The position numbers were made by a program, and so were the translations under genes. The notes beneath the pieces were generated by a model, which saw only the letters and a program-made list of their open reading frames with translations, did no database searches and was not told the origin of the DNA. From Acidobacteriota bacterium (GTDB taxonomy: Bacteria > Acidobacteriota > Blastocatellia > RBC074): a stretch of 64,000 nucleotides of DNA. Every line of letters starts with the position of its first letter. The first letter of the stretch is position 1. This document shows positions 9,385 to 16,387 of the stretch, in pieces. The stretch covers positions 1 through 64,000 of the forward strand of contig JAFDVI010000010.1 of the NCBI GenBank assembly GCA_018269055.1, in the 5' to 3' direction.

Positions 9385-9603
9385 TCAGCCTCGGCCTTCC
9401 CAGCCGCTTTGTTTGTAAACTCCGTCAACAACGATAACCGGCACGGTCGGATCGTTATCGGAGTATGCAAACATCTCTTTTCGATATGCCTGGTTGTCCT
9501 GCGCGTTGCGCTCTTCAAAAGGGATGCCCTGTTGGGCGTGCCATGCCATTGCCTTGGCACAGTATGGACACCCAGGTTTGGTGTAAATCACGACGTTGTT
9601 CAT
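9385..9603 (-). CDS. glutaredoxin-like protein, possibly a selenoprotein
   Basis: 72-aa thioredoxin-fold protein starting MNNVVIYTKPGCPYC, with the CPYC redox site at residues 12-15 and the cis-Pro region TVPVIVVDG. GAGAGG lies upstream of the ATG. The ORF stops at TGA (9385-9387) directly after GWEGRG. Translating that TGA adds Thr-Val-His before another TGA (9373-9375). As I recall the Uxx-star glutaredoxin-like family, Sec or Cys sits just at this C-terminal place after a Gly-rich G-aromatic-x-G segment, so the TGA could encode Sec; see findings. As read conventionally it is a slightly short monothiol/dithiol glutaredoxin. It lies 21 bases downstream of citrate synthase, same strand. Confidence 0.85.
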   Translation of the reverse strand: MNNVVIYTKPGCPYCAKAMAWHAQQGIPFEERNAQDNQAYRKEMFAYSDNDPTVPVIVVDGVYKQSGWEGRG

Positions 9604-9624
9604 AAGCGATTACCTCTCTTGCGC

Positions 9625-10776
9625 TTATCGTTGGTCAATCGGAACGTATTTCAACCCCACCTCGCCCAGATACTCCGACCGCGGACGGATCAACTTGTTG
9701 TTGCTGAGCTGTTCCAGAATATGTGCAGTCCAGCCACTGATGCGGCTGACGGCAAAAATCGGCGTGTACAGGTCCACCGGGATGCCCAACATGTAGTAAG
9801 TCGAAGCGGAGTAGAAATCCACATTGGCGCGAATTTTCTTGCCCTTCTTATCGAACTCGGCAATGGCGATGTCCTCGATGCGTTTGGACATATCGAACCA
9901 CTTGGTGTCGCCCTGGCGCTTGCCAGTGGCTTCCGACATGCGGCGCAAATAAGTCGCACGCGGATCTTCGGTATGGTACACGGCGTGGCCGATGCCCATG
10001 ATCTTTTCGCCCCGAGCGAATTTGTTGGCGATGTATGCGTCCACATTTTCCAGCGAGCCGATTTCGAGCAGCATTTTCATGACTTGTTCGTTGGCTCCGC
10101 CGTGCAATGGGCCGGACAAAGCGCCGATAGCCGAAGTTGTGGCGGCATAAATGTCCGCCAACGTTCCGGCGGTAACTCGCGCGGCAAAGGTCGAGGCGTT
10201 GAATTCATGATCGGCATGCAGAATCAAAGCAATGTCGAAAGCTTTGGTTTCAACGTCGAAAGGCTCCTTGTCGTTGAGCATATACAGAAAGTTGCCTGCA
10301 TGTGACAGATCGGTTCTCGGCGCAACCGGCTCTTTGCCGTTGCGAATGCGATCAATTGCCGCCACCACCGTTGCTACTTGAGCCGTCAGGCGAATCGCCT
10401 GGCGTTTGCGGGCTTCGGGCGAATTGTCGCCCTTGTCGGGATCGTAAAAGGCCAATGCCGAAACAGCCGTCCGAAGTGAATCCATCGGAACGGCTGTTTT
10501 GGGAAATGATTTGATCAGCGAAATGATCTCTGCCGGTAGCGCACGACTAGCCACAAGCTGTTTGTTCAGGTCGTCCAACTCAGCTTTGTTCGGTAATCGC
10601 CCATTCCAAAGCAAAAAGACCACTTCTTCAAAGTTTGAGTTTTCGGCAAGTTGATGAATGTCATAACCGCTATAAACCAGAATTCCTTTCTCGCCGTCTA
10701 TGAAACAAATGCTGCTCGGTGCGGCGACAACGTCGCGCAATCCGGCTCCTGCTGATGGTGCTGCTGCTTTACTCAT
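9625..10776 (-). CDS. gltA: citrate synthase
   Basis: 383 aa, the short citrate synthase form typical of Gram-positive-like and 2-methylcitrate synthases. Condenses oxaloacetate and acetyl-CoA at the entry to the TCA cycle. Active-site residues are in place: His in HADHEFNAST, His in GIGHAVYHTEDPR and Asp in NVDFYSASTYYMLGIP. The N-terminal FIDGEKGILVYSGYDI is conserved. AGGAAAAAACC precedes the ATG. A 2-methylcitrate synthase role is possible, but no prp genes are nearby, so citrate synthase is preferred. Confidence 0.93.
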   Translation of the reverse strand: MSKAAAPSAGAGLRDVVAAPSSICFIDGEKGILVYSGYDIHQLAENSNFEEVVFLLWNGRLPNKAELDDLNKQLVASRALPAEIISLIKSFPKTAVPMDSLRTAVSALAFYDPDKGDNSPEARKRQAIRLTAQVATVVAAIDRIRNGKEPVAPRTDLSHAGNFLYMLNDKEPFDVETKAFDIALILHADHEFNASTFAARVTAGTLADIYAATTSAIGALSGPLHGGANEQVMKMLLEIGSLENVDAYIANKFARGEKIMGIGHAVYHTEDPRATYLRRMSEATGKRQGDTKWFDMSKRIEDIAIAEFDKKGKKIRANVDFYSASTYYMLGIPVDLYTPIFAVSRISGWTAHILEQLSNNKLIRPRSEYLGEVGLKYVPIDQR

Positions 10777-10842
10777 GGTTTTTTCCTACGCTTATTAGAA
10801 ATTGGCTATACCAGCCAAAGTTTTCCAGCAATGCCTCAACAA

Positions 10843-11079
10843 CTACGCCGCAGGTTTGGGAGCGGGAGGAGGCAGGTCTCTAGCCTCAACTTGCGATTGG
10901 AACCCACATCGGGCGTGTGATCCATCGCAAAACGGTTTATTCGCGCTTTGACCGCAGCGACATAACCCGATCACTGTCCGTCCGCCAAGCCCAAATTGTT
11001 TACCAGTGGCGTCGTAAATTTCAACTTCGCCTTCGATACGCAGCGAACCGTTGTTGTTGACCGTAATTTTTGTTGCCAT
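10843..11079 (-). CDS. CDGSH iron-sulfur domain protein
   Basis: 78-aa protein with one CDGSH (mitoNEET-type) domain. The 2Fe-2S ligands are CRCGQSANKPFCDGSH, three Cys and one His in the canonical C-x-C-x2-(S/T)-x3-P-x-C-D-G-(S/A)-H spacing. The N-terminal half (TVNNNGSLRIEGEVEIYD) is a beta strand region often found in bacterial CDGSH proteins. The tail is Pro-rich. Likely a small redox or electron-transfer protein; the partner is unknown. AAGGA is placed upstream of the ATG. Confidence 0.9.
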   Translation of the reverse strand: MATKITVNNNGSLRIEGEVEIYDATGKQFGLGGRTVIGLCRCGQSANKPFCDGSHARCGFQSQVEARDLPPPAPKPAA

Positions 11080-11179
11080 TCGATGCTCTTCCTTAGCCTG
11101 GAACCGATTAGAGCCTGTCGCATCGCCCGGCGACGATAAAGACCGCCGAGCGAAGACAAACTCTGCCCCAAGGGCGAAA

Positions 11180-11389
11180 TTATTTGCCCTTCTTTGACGC
11201 TTTGATTGGGTTCAATGCACGCGGCGCGCGTTCTTTGGCCAATTGATCGGCGTAGGCTTTGCAATCGTGGTTTTCGGACTTGTCCTTGATCCATCCATCC
11301 ACGTCAATCGAATGATGCAATGATGCAAAGACAGGGAATTTGTGCTGACACTTCGGGCAAAAGATGTTGTAACGTTTAACTGTTGCCAT
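11180..11389 (-). CDS. small zinc-ribbon-like protein
   Basis: 69 aa with one CPKC pair near the N-terminus (YNIFCPKCQHKF), then HHSIDVDGW and NHDCKAYADQLAKERAP, giving extra His/Cys that could complete a metal site. The C-terminus is basic. GGAG is 10 bases upstream of the start. No family is recognised; coding status is supported by the RBS, composition and same-strand neighbours. Confidence 0.6.
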   Translation of the reverse strand: MATVKRYNIFCPKCQHKFPVFASLHHSIDVDGWIKDKSENHDCKAYADQLAKERAPRALNPIKASKKGK

Positions 11390-11569
11390 AATTTGAATAC
11401 TCCAGAATTGAAATTAAAGGTTAACGTTGAAACTTTCAAAGCTGATCTGCTTTGAACGCTGACAGGCAGTTGTCGGAGCGCTCCAAGCAAAGATGTGAGT
11501 ATACACAATGAACCGCGTTTCGCCAGTCAGGCACAAATTTTTGGATTGAGCCTGATTCTCTGGCCAGAA

Positions 11570-12664
11570 TTACCCGCCCAAAGTGACCCACCGCTGTTCA
11601 TCCTGCGAACGCTGAATGGCGTCAATCACTTCTTGACAGCGTAATCCATCGGCAAACGTCGCGGCGTGAGCGATCTCAGTACGGCCTTCGTGCAAAGCCT
11701 GAACGGTCTCGCGCGCCAAATGGTAAAACGAACGCGCCCAGATGTTATCCGGAATTACTGAAATTTCTCTTGCGCGATCTGCCAGCGACATTTCTTCAAA
11801 CGGATGGTTGTAACCAATCGCACCAAGCAGCATTTCTTCCCCATCAAGCACCAGAGTTCCGTTGCTGCCAACTGCCGTGACCTGATTTTTACCACCGCTG
11901 GCGTAAAGCGCCGACAACTGCACCATGGCGTGAGACGTTTGCCCTTCTTGAGATTTCAAACGAACCAGAAATGAGCAATAGTCGTCAGTTTCATTTGGCT
12001 TCATCTCTCCGGTTTTGGCGTCTTTGCGCTCAGGGACCATGGTCGCCACGGTCCCGCACACGGCTTCGATTTCACCAAAGGTCCACCGCAACGCATCAAT
12101 GGCATGGGAACCAAGCGCGCCAAGTAAGCCGCCGCCAGCCGATTTCTGCGACCACCAATTCCAGGGGCGCTGAGCAGAATGGCGAAAGCCCGAAGCGATT
12201 TTCACGTCAACGTGATACAGATCGCCTAAAAAACCTCCGTCAACCAATTCCTTCATTCGCCTCCAGGTTGGATTGAACCGAAGTTCGTGATCAATAATCG
12301 AAAGTTGGTCGGGTTTTGCCGCCGCCAGTTCCGCCATCTCGCGAGCTTCGTCGGAATTCATTGCCATTGGCTTTTCGCAAATTACGTGTTTGCCAGAATT
12401 GAGTGCCGCAATGGTAATAGGGTGGTGGAGATAAGGTGGGGCGGAGACAACCACCAACGAGACTTCTTCAAGCGCCAATAACTGCTCATAACTTTCGCAG
12501 GCGTGAGCAATCTTAAACTCGGCAGCGACTTTTACGGCGTTATCGTGATGGCCACTACATACTGCCACCAGTTCCGCGCCATCGCATAGTTGAAAAGCCG
12601 GTGCCTGCGCACTTCGCGCAAAACCGGTTCCGACCAGCCCAATTCCGATTTTTTCCTGCTTCAT
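11570..12664 (-). CDS. Gfo/Idh/MocA-family oxidoreductase
   Basis: 364-aa NAD(P)-dependent sugar/inositol-type dehydrogenase. The N-terminal Rossmann motif is IGLVGTGFARSAQAP, the conserved EKPMA segment is at about residue 95, and the C-terminal alpha/beta substrate domain carries GGGLLGALGSHAIDALRW. The substrate cannot be inferred: the family includes inositol, glucose-fructose and amino-sugar dehydrogenases, and no carbohydrate locus surrounds it. Transcribed alone, upstream of the zinc-ribbon gene by about 180 bases. Confidence 0.88.
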   Translation of the reverse strand: MKQEKIGIGLVGTGFARSAQAPAFQLCDGAELVAVCSGHHDNAVKVAAEFKIAHACESYEQLLALEEVSLVVVSAPPYLHHPITIAALNSGKHVICEKPMAMNSDEAREMAELAAAKPDQLSIIDHELRFNPTWRRMKELVDGGFLGDLYHVDVKIASGFRHSAQRPWNWWSQKSAGGGLLGALGSHAIDALRWTFGEIEAVCGTVATMVPERKDAKTGEMKPNETDDYCSFLVRLKSQEGQTSHAMVQLSALYASGGKNQVTAVGSNGTLVLDGEEMLLGAIGYNHPFEEMSLADRAREISVIPDNIWARSFYHLARETVQALHEGRTEIAHAATFADGLRCQEVIDAIQRSQDEQRWVTLGG

Positions 12665-12989
12665 TGCAATTTTTACCTAAAAATACTGGGAGCTGCATGC
12701 CATTGCCCACGAACGATACGTCATTTTACACATCAGCTGCCGAATGCAAAATAACCAACCCGCTTTCGAGCTTGGCGCCATTGATCCCGTTTTGATGAGC
12801 GGACAATTGCACTCGCAGCCCAAAAGCTACGTGCTATAATCCGCTCGCGTTTCATCGGCAGTATATGATTGATCTATATCAGCAAACCAAAATTATGCTT
12901 TGTCGTTCGGTCCGTTCACTTAATTCTTCGGAACTGAGACACAAGAACGCATTGCTTTGAAATTGGGGCAACCCGATCAAGGAGGATTT
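12665..12989. other. divergent intergenic region
   Basis: No gene is seen between the Gfo/Idh gene and the histone-like gene, which diverge. A perfect TATAAT occurs at 12835-12840 on the plus strand without a good -35 at 17 bp (TTGCAC lies at 22 bp). It may be the -10 of the histone-like gene, leaving a long leader of about 140 bases. Confidence 0.35.
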
Positions 12990-13889
12990 ATGATCAAGAA
13001 AGCTGGTTTGAAAGCTGATCCGGAAATTCGCCGAAATGAAAACAAGGAATTGTCACCCGTCTCGTATTTCGCTCCTCAGAGCGGAGGGCCAAGAGGTTAC
13101 TCTTTGCAGTTCGGTGATGATGACGAACGGGATCCCTGGGATTATGACGATTTTCGGGATGATGATGATGACGAGGAAGATGATGATTATTTGAAGGAAA
13201 ATGATGATTATTTAGATGATGATGACCTGGAGGATGAGGTTGATGATGACGATGTTGGAGAAAGAGAAGACAATGAACCAAGGGTGATCATCCGAGACAG
13301 TTTGGAGCAAATCAGCGAGGAAGATGAAGACAAAGAAGATGTGGGGGAAGAATCTTTCACTGAACAAGCGCCACCGGCACAAGTCATAATGATCGAAAGT
13401 GTTGATTTGGAAGTTATTCCCGAATCAACTCCTGTTTCGGTGATCGCCCCTCCAAATCCTCTGCCTGTGACCGTGGAGCCTCCTCTGATCGCGTCACCGA
13501 AACCGGCGAAAAAATCTGTCAGGAAACCGGCGAAGAAGGCGGCCAAGAAAACCGCGAAAGCGAGCAAAAAGGCGGTAAAATTAGGTGTGAAAGCTACCAA
13601 GAAATCCGCGAAGAAATCTTCCAAGTCGGCGAAACCGGCGAAGAAGATTGCCAAGAAGGCAGTTAAAGCAGCGAAGAAAGCTGCGAAACCAACCTCAAAG
13701 AAAGGAGGAAAGAAACCCGTGCCAGCAAAGAAGGCAACGAAGAAAGCAGTTCCGGCTAAAAAGGCAGCGAAGAAGGCTCCGGCCAAGAAGGCTGCGAAGA
13801 AAGCTCCGGCCAAGAAGGCTGCGAAGAAAGCTCCGGCCAAGAAGGCTGCGAAAAAGACTCCGGCCAAGAAGGCTGCCAAGAAGAAGTAA
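12990..13889 (+). CDS. histone H1-like protein with an acidic N-terminal domain
   Basis: 299-aa strongly bipartite protein. Residues 42-125 are almost all Asp/Glu with scattered Tyr. Residues 126-170 are a Pro/Val-rich linker. Residues 171-299 are Lys/Ala/Pro-rich, ending in about four copies of the 9-residue unit AAKKAPAKK. The basic half matches bacterial H1-like/AlgP-type DNA-binding tails; the acidic half is unusual for these and could self-mask DNA binding or bind basic partners. The start at 12990 follows a perfect AGGAGG (12980-12985). Chromosome compaction or regulation is inferred from composition only. Confidence 0.8.
   Translation: MIKKAGLKADPEIRRNENKELSPVSYFAPQSGGPRGYSLQFGDDDERDPWDYDDFRDDDDDEEDDDYLKENDDYLDDDDLEDEVDDDDVGEREDNEPRVIIRDSLEQISEEDEDKEDVGEESFTEQAPPAQVIMIESVDLEVIPESTPVSVIAPPNPLPVTVEPPLIASPKPAKKSVRKPAKKAAKKTAKASKKAVKLGVKATKKSAKKSSKSAKPAKKIAKKAVKAAKKAAKPTSKKGGKKPVPAKKATKKAVPAKKAAKKAPAKKAAKKAPAKKAAKKAPAKKAAKKTPAKKAAKKK
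13749..13886 (+). repeat. 27-bp tandem repeat inside the histone-like gene
   Basis: The unit is approximately GCTCCGGCCAAGAAGGCTGC plus GAAGAAA, repeated about four times with few changes and encoding AAKKAPAKK. Near-identical DNA implies recent slippage; repeat number may vary between strains. Confidence 0.75.
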
Positions 13890-13946
13890 CCTTGGATTTT
13901 GCAAGTGAGGGGACCAAGTAGGTTTTCTCGTCTATGCTTCAATACC

Positions 13947-13987
13947 ATCAGGGCGCAATGAACTGAAATTGTCCACTGCGCCCTGAT
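13947..13987. terminator. bidirectional terminator hairpin
   Basis: Arms ATCAGGGCGCA (13947-13957) and TGCGCCCTGAT (13977-13987) lie between the convergent histone-like gene and pdxA, followed by TGATTTT on the plus strand. Confidence 0.6.
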
Positions 13988-14015
13988 TGATTTTGGAAAC
14001 TAAAAAGGAATTCTC

Positions 14016-15059
14016 TCAGCCATCGCATTTGCTCTGAAACAATTCGACCGCAAGTTTGATTGCGGCTTTCATGCTGGAGGGATCAGCTTTGCCCAGGCCC
14101 GCGATATCGAAGGCCGTTCCGTGATCCACGGATGTACGAATGAACGGGAGACCGAGAGTGACGTTGACGGCTTCACCGAACGAAAAGCATTTTACGGGAA
14201 TCAACCCCTGGTCGTGATAACACGAAATCACCAGATCGAATTCTCCTCTGGAAGCGCGCAAAAAAACCGTATCGCCCGAATGAGGGCCACTGACTTCAAT
14301 TCCATCAAACTCACGACAGCTTTCGATGGCCGGGATCATTTCTGAAGCTTCTTCAATGCCAAACAACGTGCCTTCGCCTCCGTGAGGATTCAGCGCTGCA
14401 ACTGCAATCCGCGGGCGTTCAAACCCAAGGCTGACGAGTTCACGATGAACCAGCCGGATCAGCTTTTCCAAGTTGGCCTTCTTGACGTATTGGGAAACGT
14501 CCATCAGCGGGATGTGCGTGGTTAACAGGGATACACGCAGCACAGGGGCGATGAAGGTCATGGCAAATTCATCTGTGTGCGTTAAAGCGGCGAGGAATTC
14601 TGTGTGACCGGGATATGGGTAGCCGGCTAAATAGAGAGATCGTTTGTTAATGGGGGCAGTTGTGATGGCATCAAGCTGGCCGATGCCACAAAGCATCACG
14701 GCGGCTTCAATAAATTCAGCCGCCGCTTTCCCGCACTCCGCTTGTTCTTTTCCCATCTCAATCGAGCCGGAAACGTTGGCCAGATTGTAAATCACCGGCG
14801 AATCCAATTTCTCCGGCCACGCTTCGTTGGCATTGATGACATCCAACCCCCGCGTCAGATTGAAAACGCGTGCCCAGTGCATCAGGTACTGGGCATCTCC
14901 AATCAGAACAGGCAGGCAAACGGCAAGCACCTCTTCGTCAGCGATGGCTTTCAGCGAAATTTCGGGTCCTATTCCCGCCGGATCGCCAATCGTAATTCCA
15001 ATGCGAGGCTTTCTGCCTGTTGCCGTGCTGGGACCGATCGGAATGGTCAAATCAGTCAT
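14016..15059 (-). CDS. pdxA: 4-hydroxythreonine-4-phosphate dehydrogenase
   Basis: 347 aa. Oxidises 4-phosphohydroxy-L-threonine in the DXP-dependent pyridoxal 5'-phosphate pathway. Conserved parts visible: GITIGDPAGIGPEI at the N-terminus, PINKRSLYLAGYPYPGHTEFLA, NPHGGEGTLFG, SCYHDQGLIPVKCFSF and the C-terminal DHGTAFDIAG; metal-ligand histidines fall in these motifs. The start at 15059 has GAGGGGC upstream; an in-frame codon ten residues earlier (15089) is less likely. It lies 42 bases downstream of the Hfq-like gene on the same strand. Confidence 0.93.
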   Translation of the reverse strand: MTDLTIPIGPSTATGRKPRIGITIGDPAGIGPEISLKAIADEEVLAVCLPVLIGDAQYLMHWARVFNLTRGLDVINANEAWPEKLDSPVIYNLANVSGSIEMGKEQAECGKAAAEFIEAAVMLCGIGQLDAITTAPINKRSLYLAGYPYPGHTEFLAALTHTDEFAMTFIAPVLRVSLLTTHIPLMDVSQYVKKANLEKLIRLVHRELVSLGFERPRIAVAALNPHGGEGTLFGIEEASEMIPAIESCREFDGIEVSGPHSGDTVFLRASRGEFDLVISCYHDQGLIPVKCFSFGEAVNVTLGLPFIRTSVDHGTAFDIAGLGKADPSSMKAAIKLAVELFQSKCDG

Positions 15060-15101
15060 GATGAGCCCCTCAAAGAAGCCCAGGGTCATAAATCGAAACG
15101 A

Positions 15102-15533
15102 CTATTCGTCATCCGCTTCATCATAATCGTCATCGTCGTGATGAAGGTCTGCTTCAGCCCTGCCTTTTGACGATTTTGATTCCTTCACGGACTCGTCTTT
15201 GTACATGTACTTGATGTTATGTTTGAGGACGAGCAGGTTCGGTCCTTCGTTCCGATGCAGCTTAATGCTGTTTTTGTCATACCATTCAATAATGCCGTGC
15301 AGGGCTTCGTTGTCCTGCAAAACGACCACCATCGGGGTATGAGCATCCATCTGCTTTTTGTAGTAAAAGCTTTCAGCGTTGGTCTGCTCCGGTGGAATTT
15401 TCTTCTTGGAAACAGTCGGTTGCGGCGCCTGACGCTGCGGTTGTGGCGGCGGTTCGGCGCGGCGCACCTGTTGTTGGTGATATTCTCGTTCCTTGACCTC
15501 AGCCAAGGTTGTGCGAATCAGTTTGCGGTTCAC
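15102..15533 (-). CDS. hfq: Hfq-like Sm-fold RNA-binding protein with N- and C-terminal extensions
   Basis: 143 aa. Residues 50-113 align by eye with Hfq: a [16 protein letters not shown] helix, [19 protein letters not shown] (Sm1-like) and the Sm2 motif [12 protein letters not shown], corresponding to the YKHA region of enterobacterial Hfq. Residues 1-49 are basic and Pro/Gln-rich, and the tail 128-143 is mostly Asp/Glu/His. Typical Hfq has its disordered tail only at the C-terminus. The GTG start follows GGAGGAG. Expected role is sRNA/mRNA annealing as a hexamer. It may be a diverged Hfq rather than a strict orthologue. Confidence 0.75.
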   Translation of the reverse strand: MNRKLIRTTLAEVKEREYHQQQVRRAEPPPQPQRQAPQPTVSKKKIPPEQTNAESFYYKKQMDAHTPMVVVLQDNEALHGIIEWYDKNSIKLHRNEGPNLLVLKHNIKYMYKDESVKESKSSKGRAEADLHHDDDDYDEADDE

Positions 15534-16387
15534 TTTCTTTCTCCTCCATGCAAAAGTGGCATTGAAAAGCAGTCTGACTGTCTGCTCTCCGAAAATAGAG
15601 CCTCAGCGATGAGCCGATCATAGATTGTTGTAGTAGTTTTTCCGCTCCGATTTGTTTTTCCGGCAAAATTAAGCACAGCCGAAGTAGGCGCAATATCGCC
15701 AGAGATAGACGCTCAATCAAAAGTATAGATTGAGATAAGGTGTCCTTAGCCTTCGAAACTTCCATTCGAAGTTGAGAATTTTCCCCACTCAGAAGATCAA
15801 CGTAGGAACTTTGCGGGAATCTACAACGGCGCTTGAAGTGTTTTCGCGCCTCAGCGACCACAGCTCATTACTGATGCTCGGTGATGCTCAAGATGCTACC
15901 TTATGAATTCCGTCGGTGCAAGCCAGACCCCACGACGATCAAAAGCCATTGAAAAATTACCGATTTATCTTCAAAGAAGCTGTCAGGGTTGCTTTTGCGG
16001 GACTGTGCCGACCACCTTGTCCAATCGGATTACGCTATTTCGGAAACGATCATCGAAGTCCAGGCGCACCTCCAACTGTCGCGGAAAATCACCGAAGGCA
16101 GACCATCAATTTACGCTTTCTGCGGTAGCAAAAATATTGTGGGAATAAGCGACATTTCTCTTTTATTTGGAGCACTAATTGGGGGAGAAGTCCGACTTAC
16201 AAGGAGTGTGCAGAAGTCTTCCAAGTCGGGATATGAAGACTTGGAATCAGACCTGTTGCCAAGAATGTCGAGCAGATTTATTTTGTTGCCGTCTTCCTGG
16301 GAAAGCCATTTTCCGAAACAGAAAAATCGCCCTTGAGTTCATAGGCAACCTTAGGGTGACCCTTTCAATCAGCTTTCAGGAGTTGAA
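15534..16387. other. 854-bp region without a convincing gene
   Basis: Open frames here (for example 15989-16336 plus, 15499-15861 minus) lack ribosome binding sites and recognisable composition. Their translations look random (many Ser/Arg/Leu runs). It may hold the patatin promoter or decayed sequence. It is the largest non-coding gap in the window. Confidence 0.5.

Noticed and set aside
9376..10305. 309-aa plus-strand frame antisense to citrate synthase
   Set aside because: Mirror of a confident citrate synthase gene; composition follows the complement of its codons.
13749..13886. 27-bp tandem repeat as a CRISPR array
   Set aside because: Repeats are contiguous without spacers and lie in a protein-coding frame.
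13208..13948. 246-aa minus frame antisense to the histone-like gene (Phe/Ala/Leu repeats)
   Set aside because: Repeats are the complement of the Lys/Ala codons; no signal or RBS.
15499..15861. 120-aa minus-strand frame before the Hfq-like gene
   Set aside because: It overlaps the RBS and start of the Hfq-like gene, has no RBS of its own and no recognisable composition.
15989..16336. 115-aa plus frame upstream of the patatin gene
   Set aside because: No RBS, no similarity recognised and random-looking composition; recorded as non-coding.
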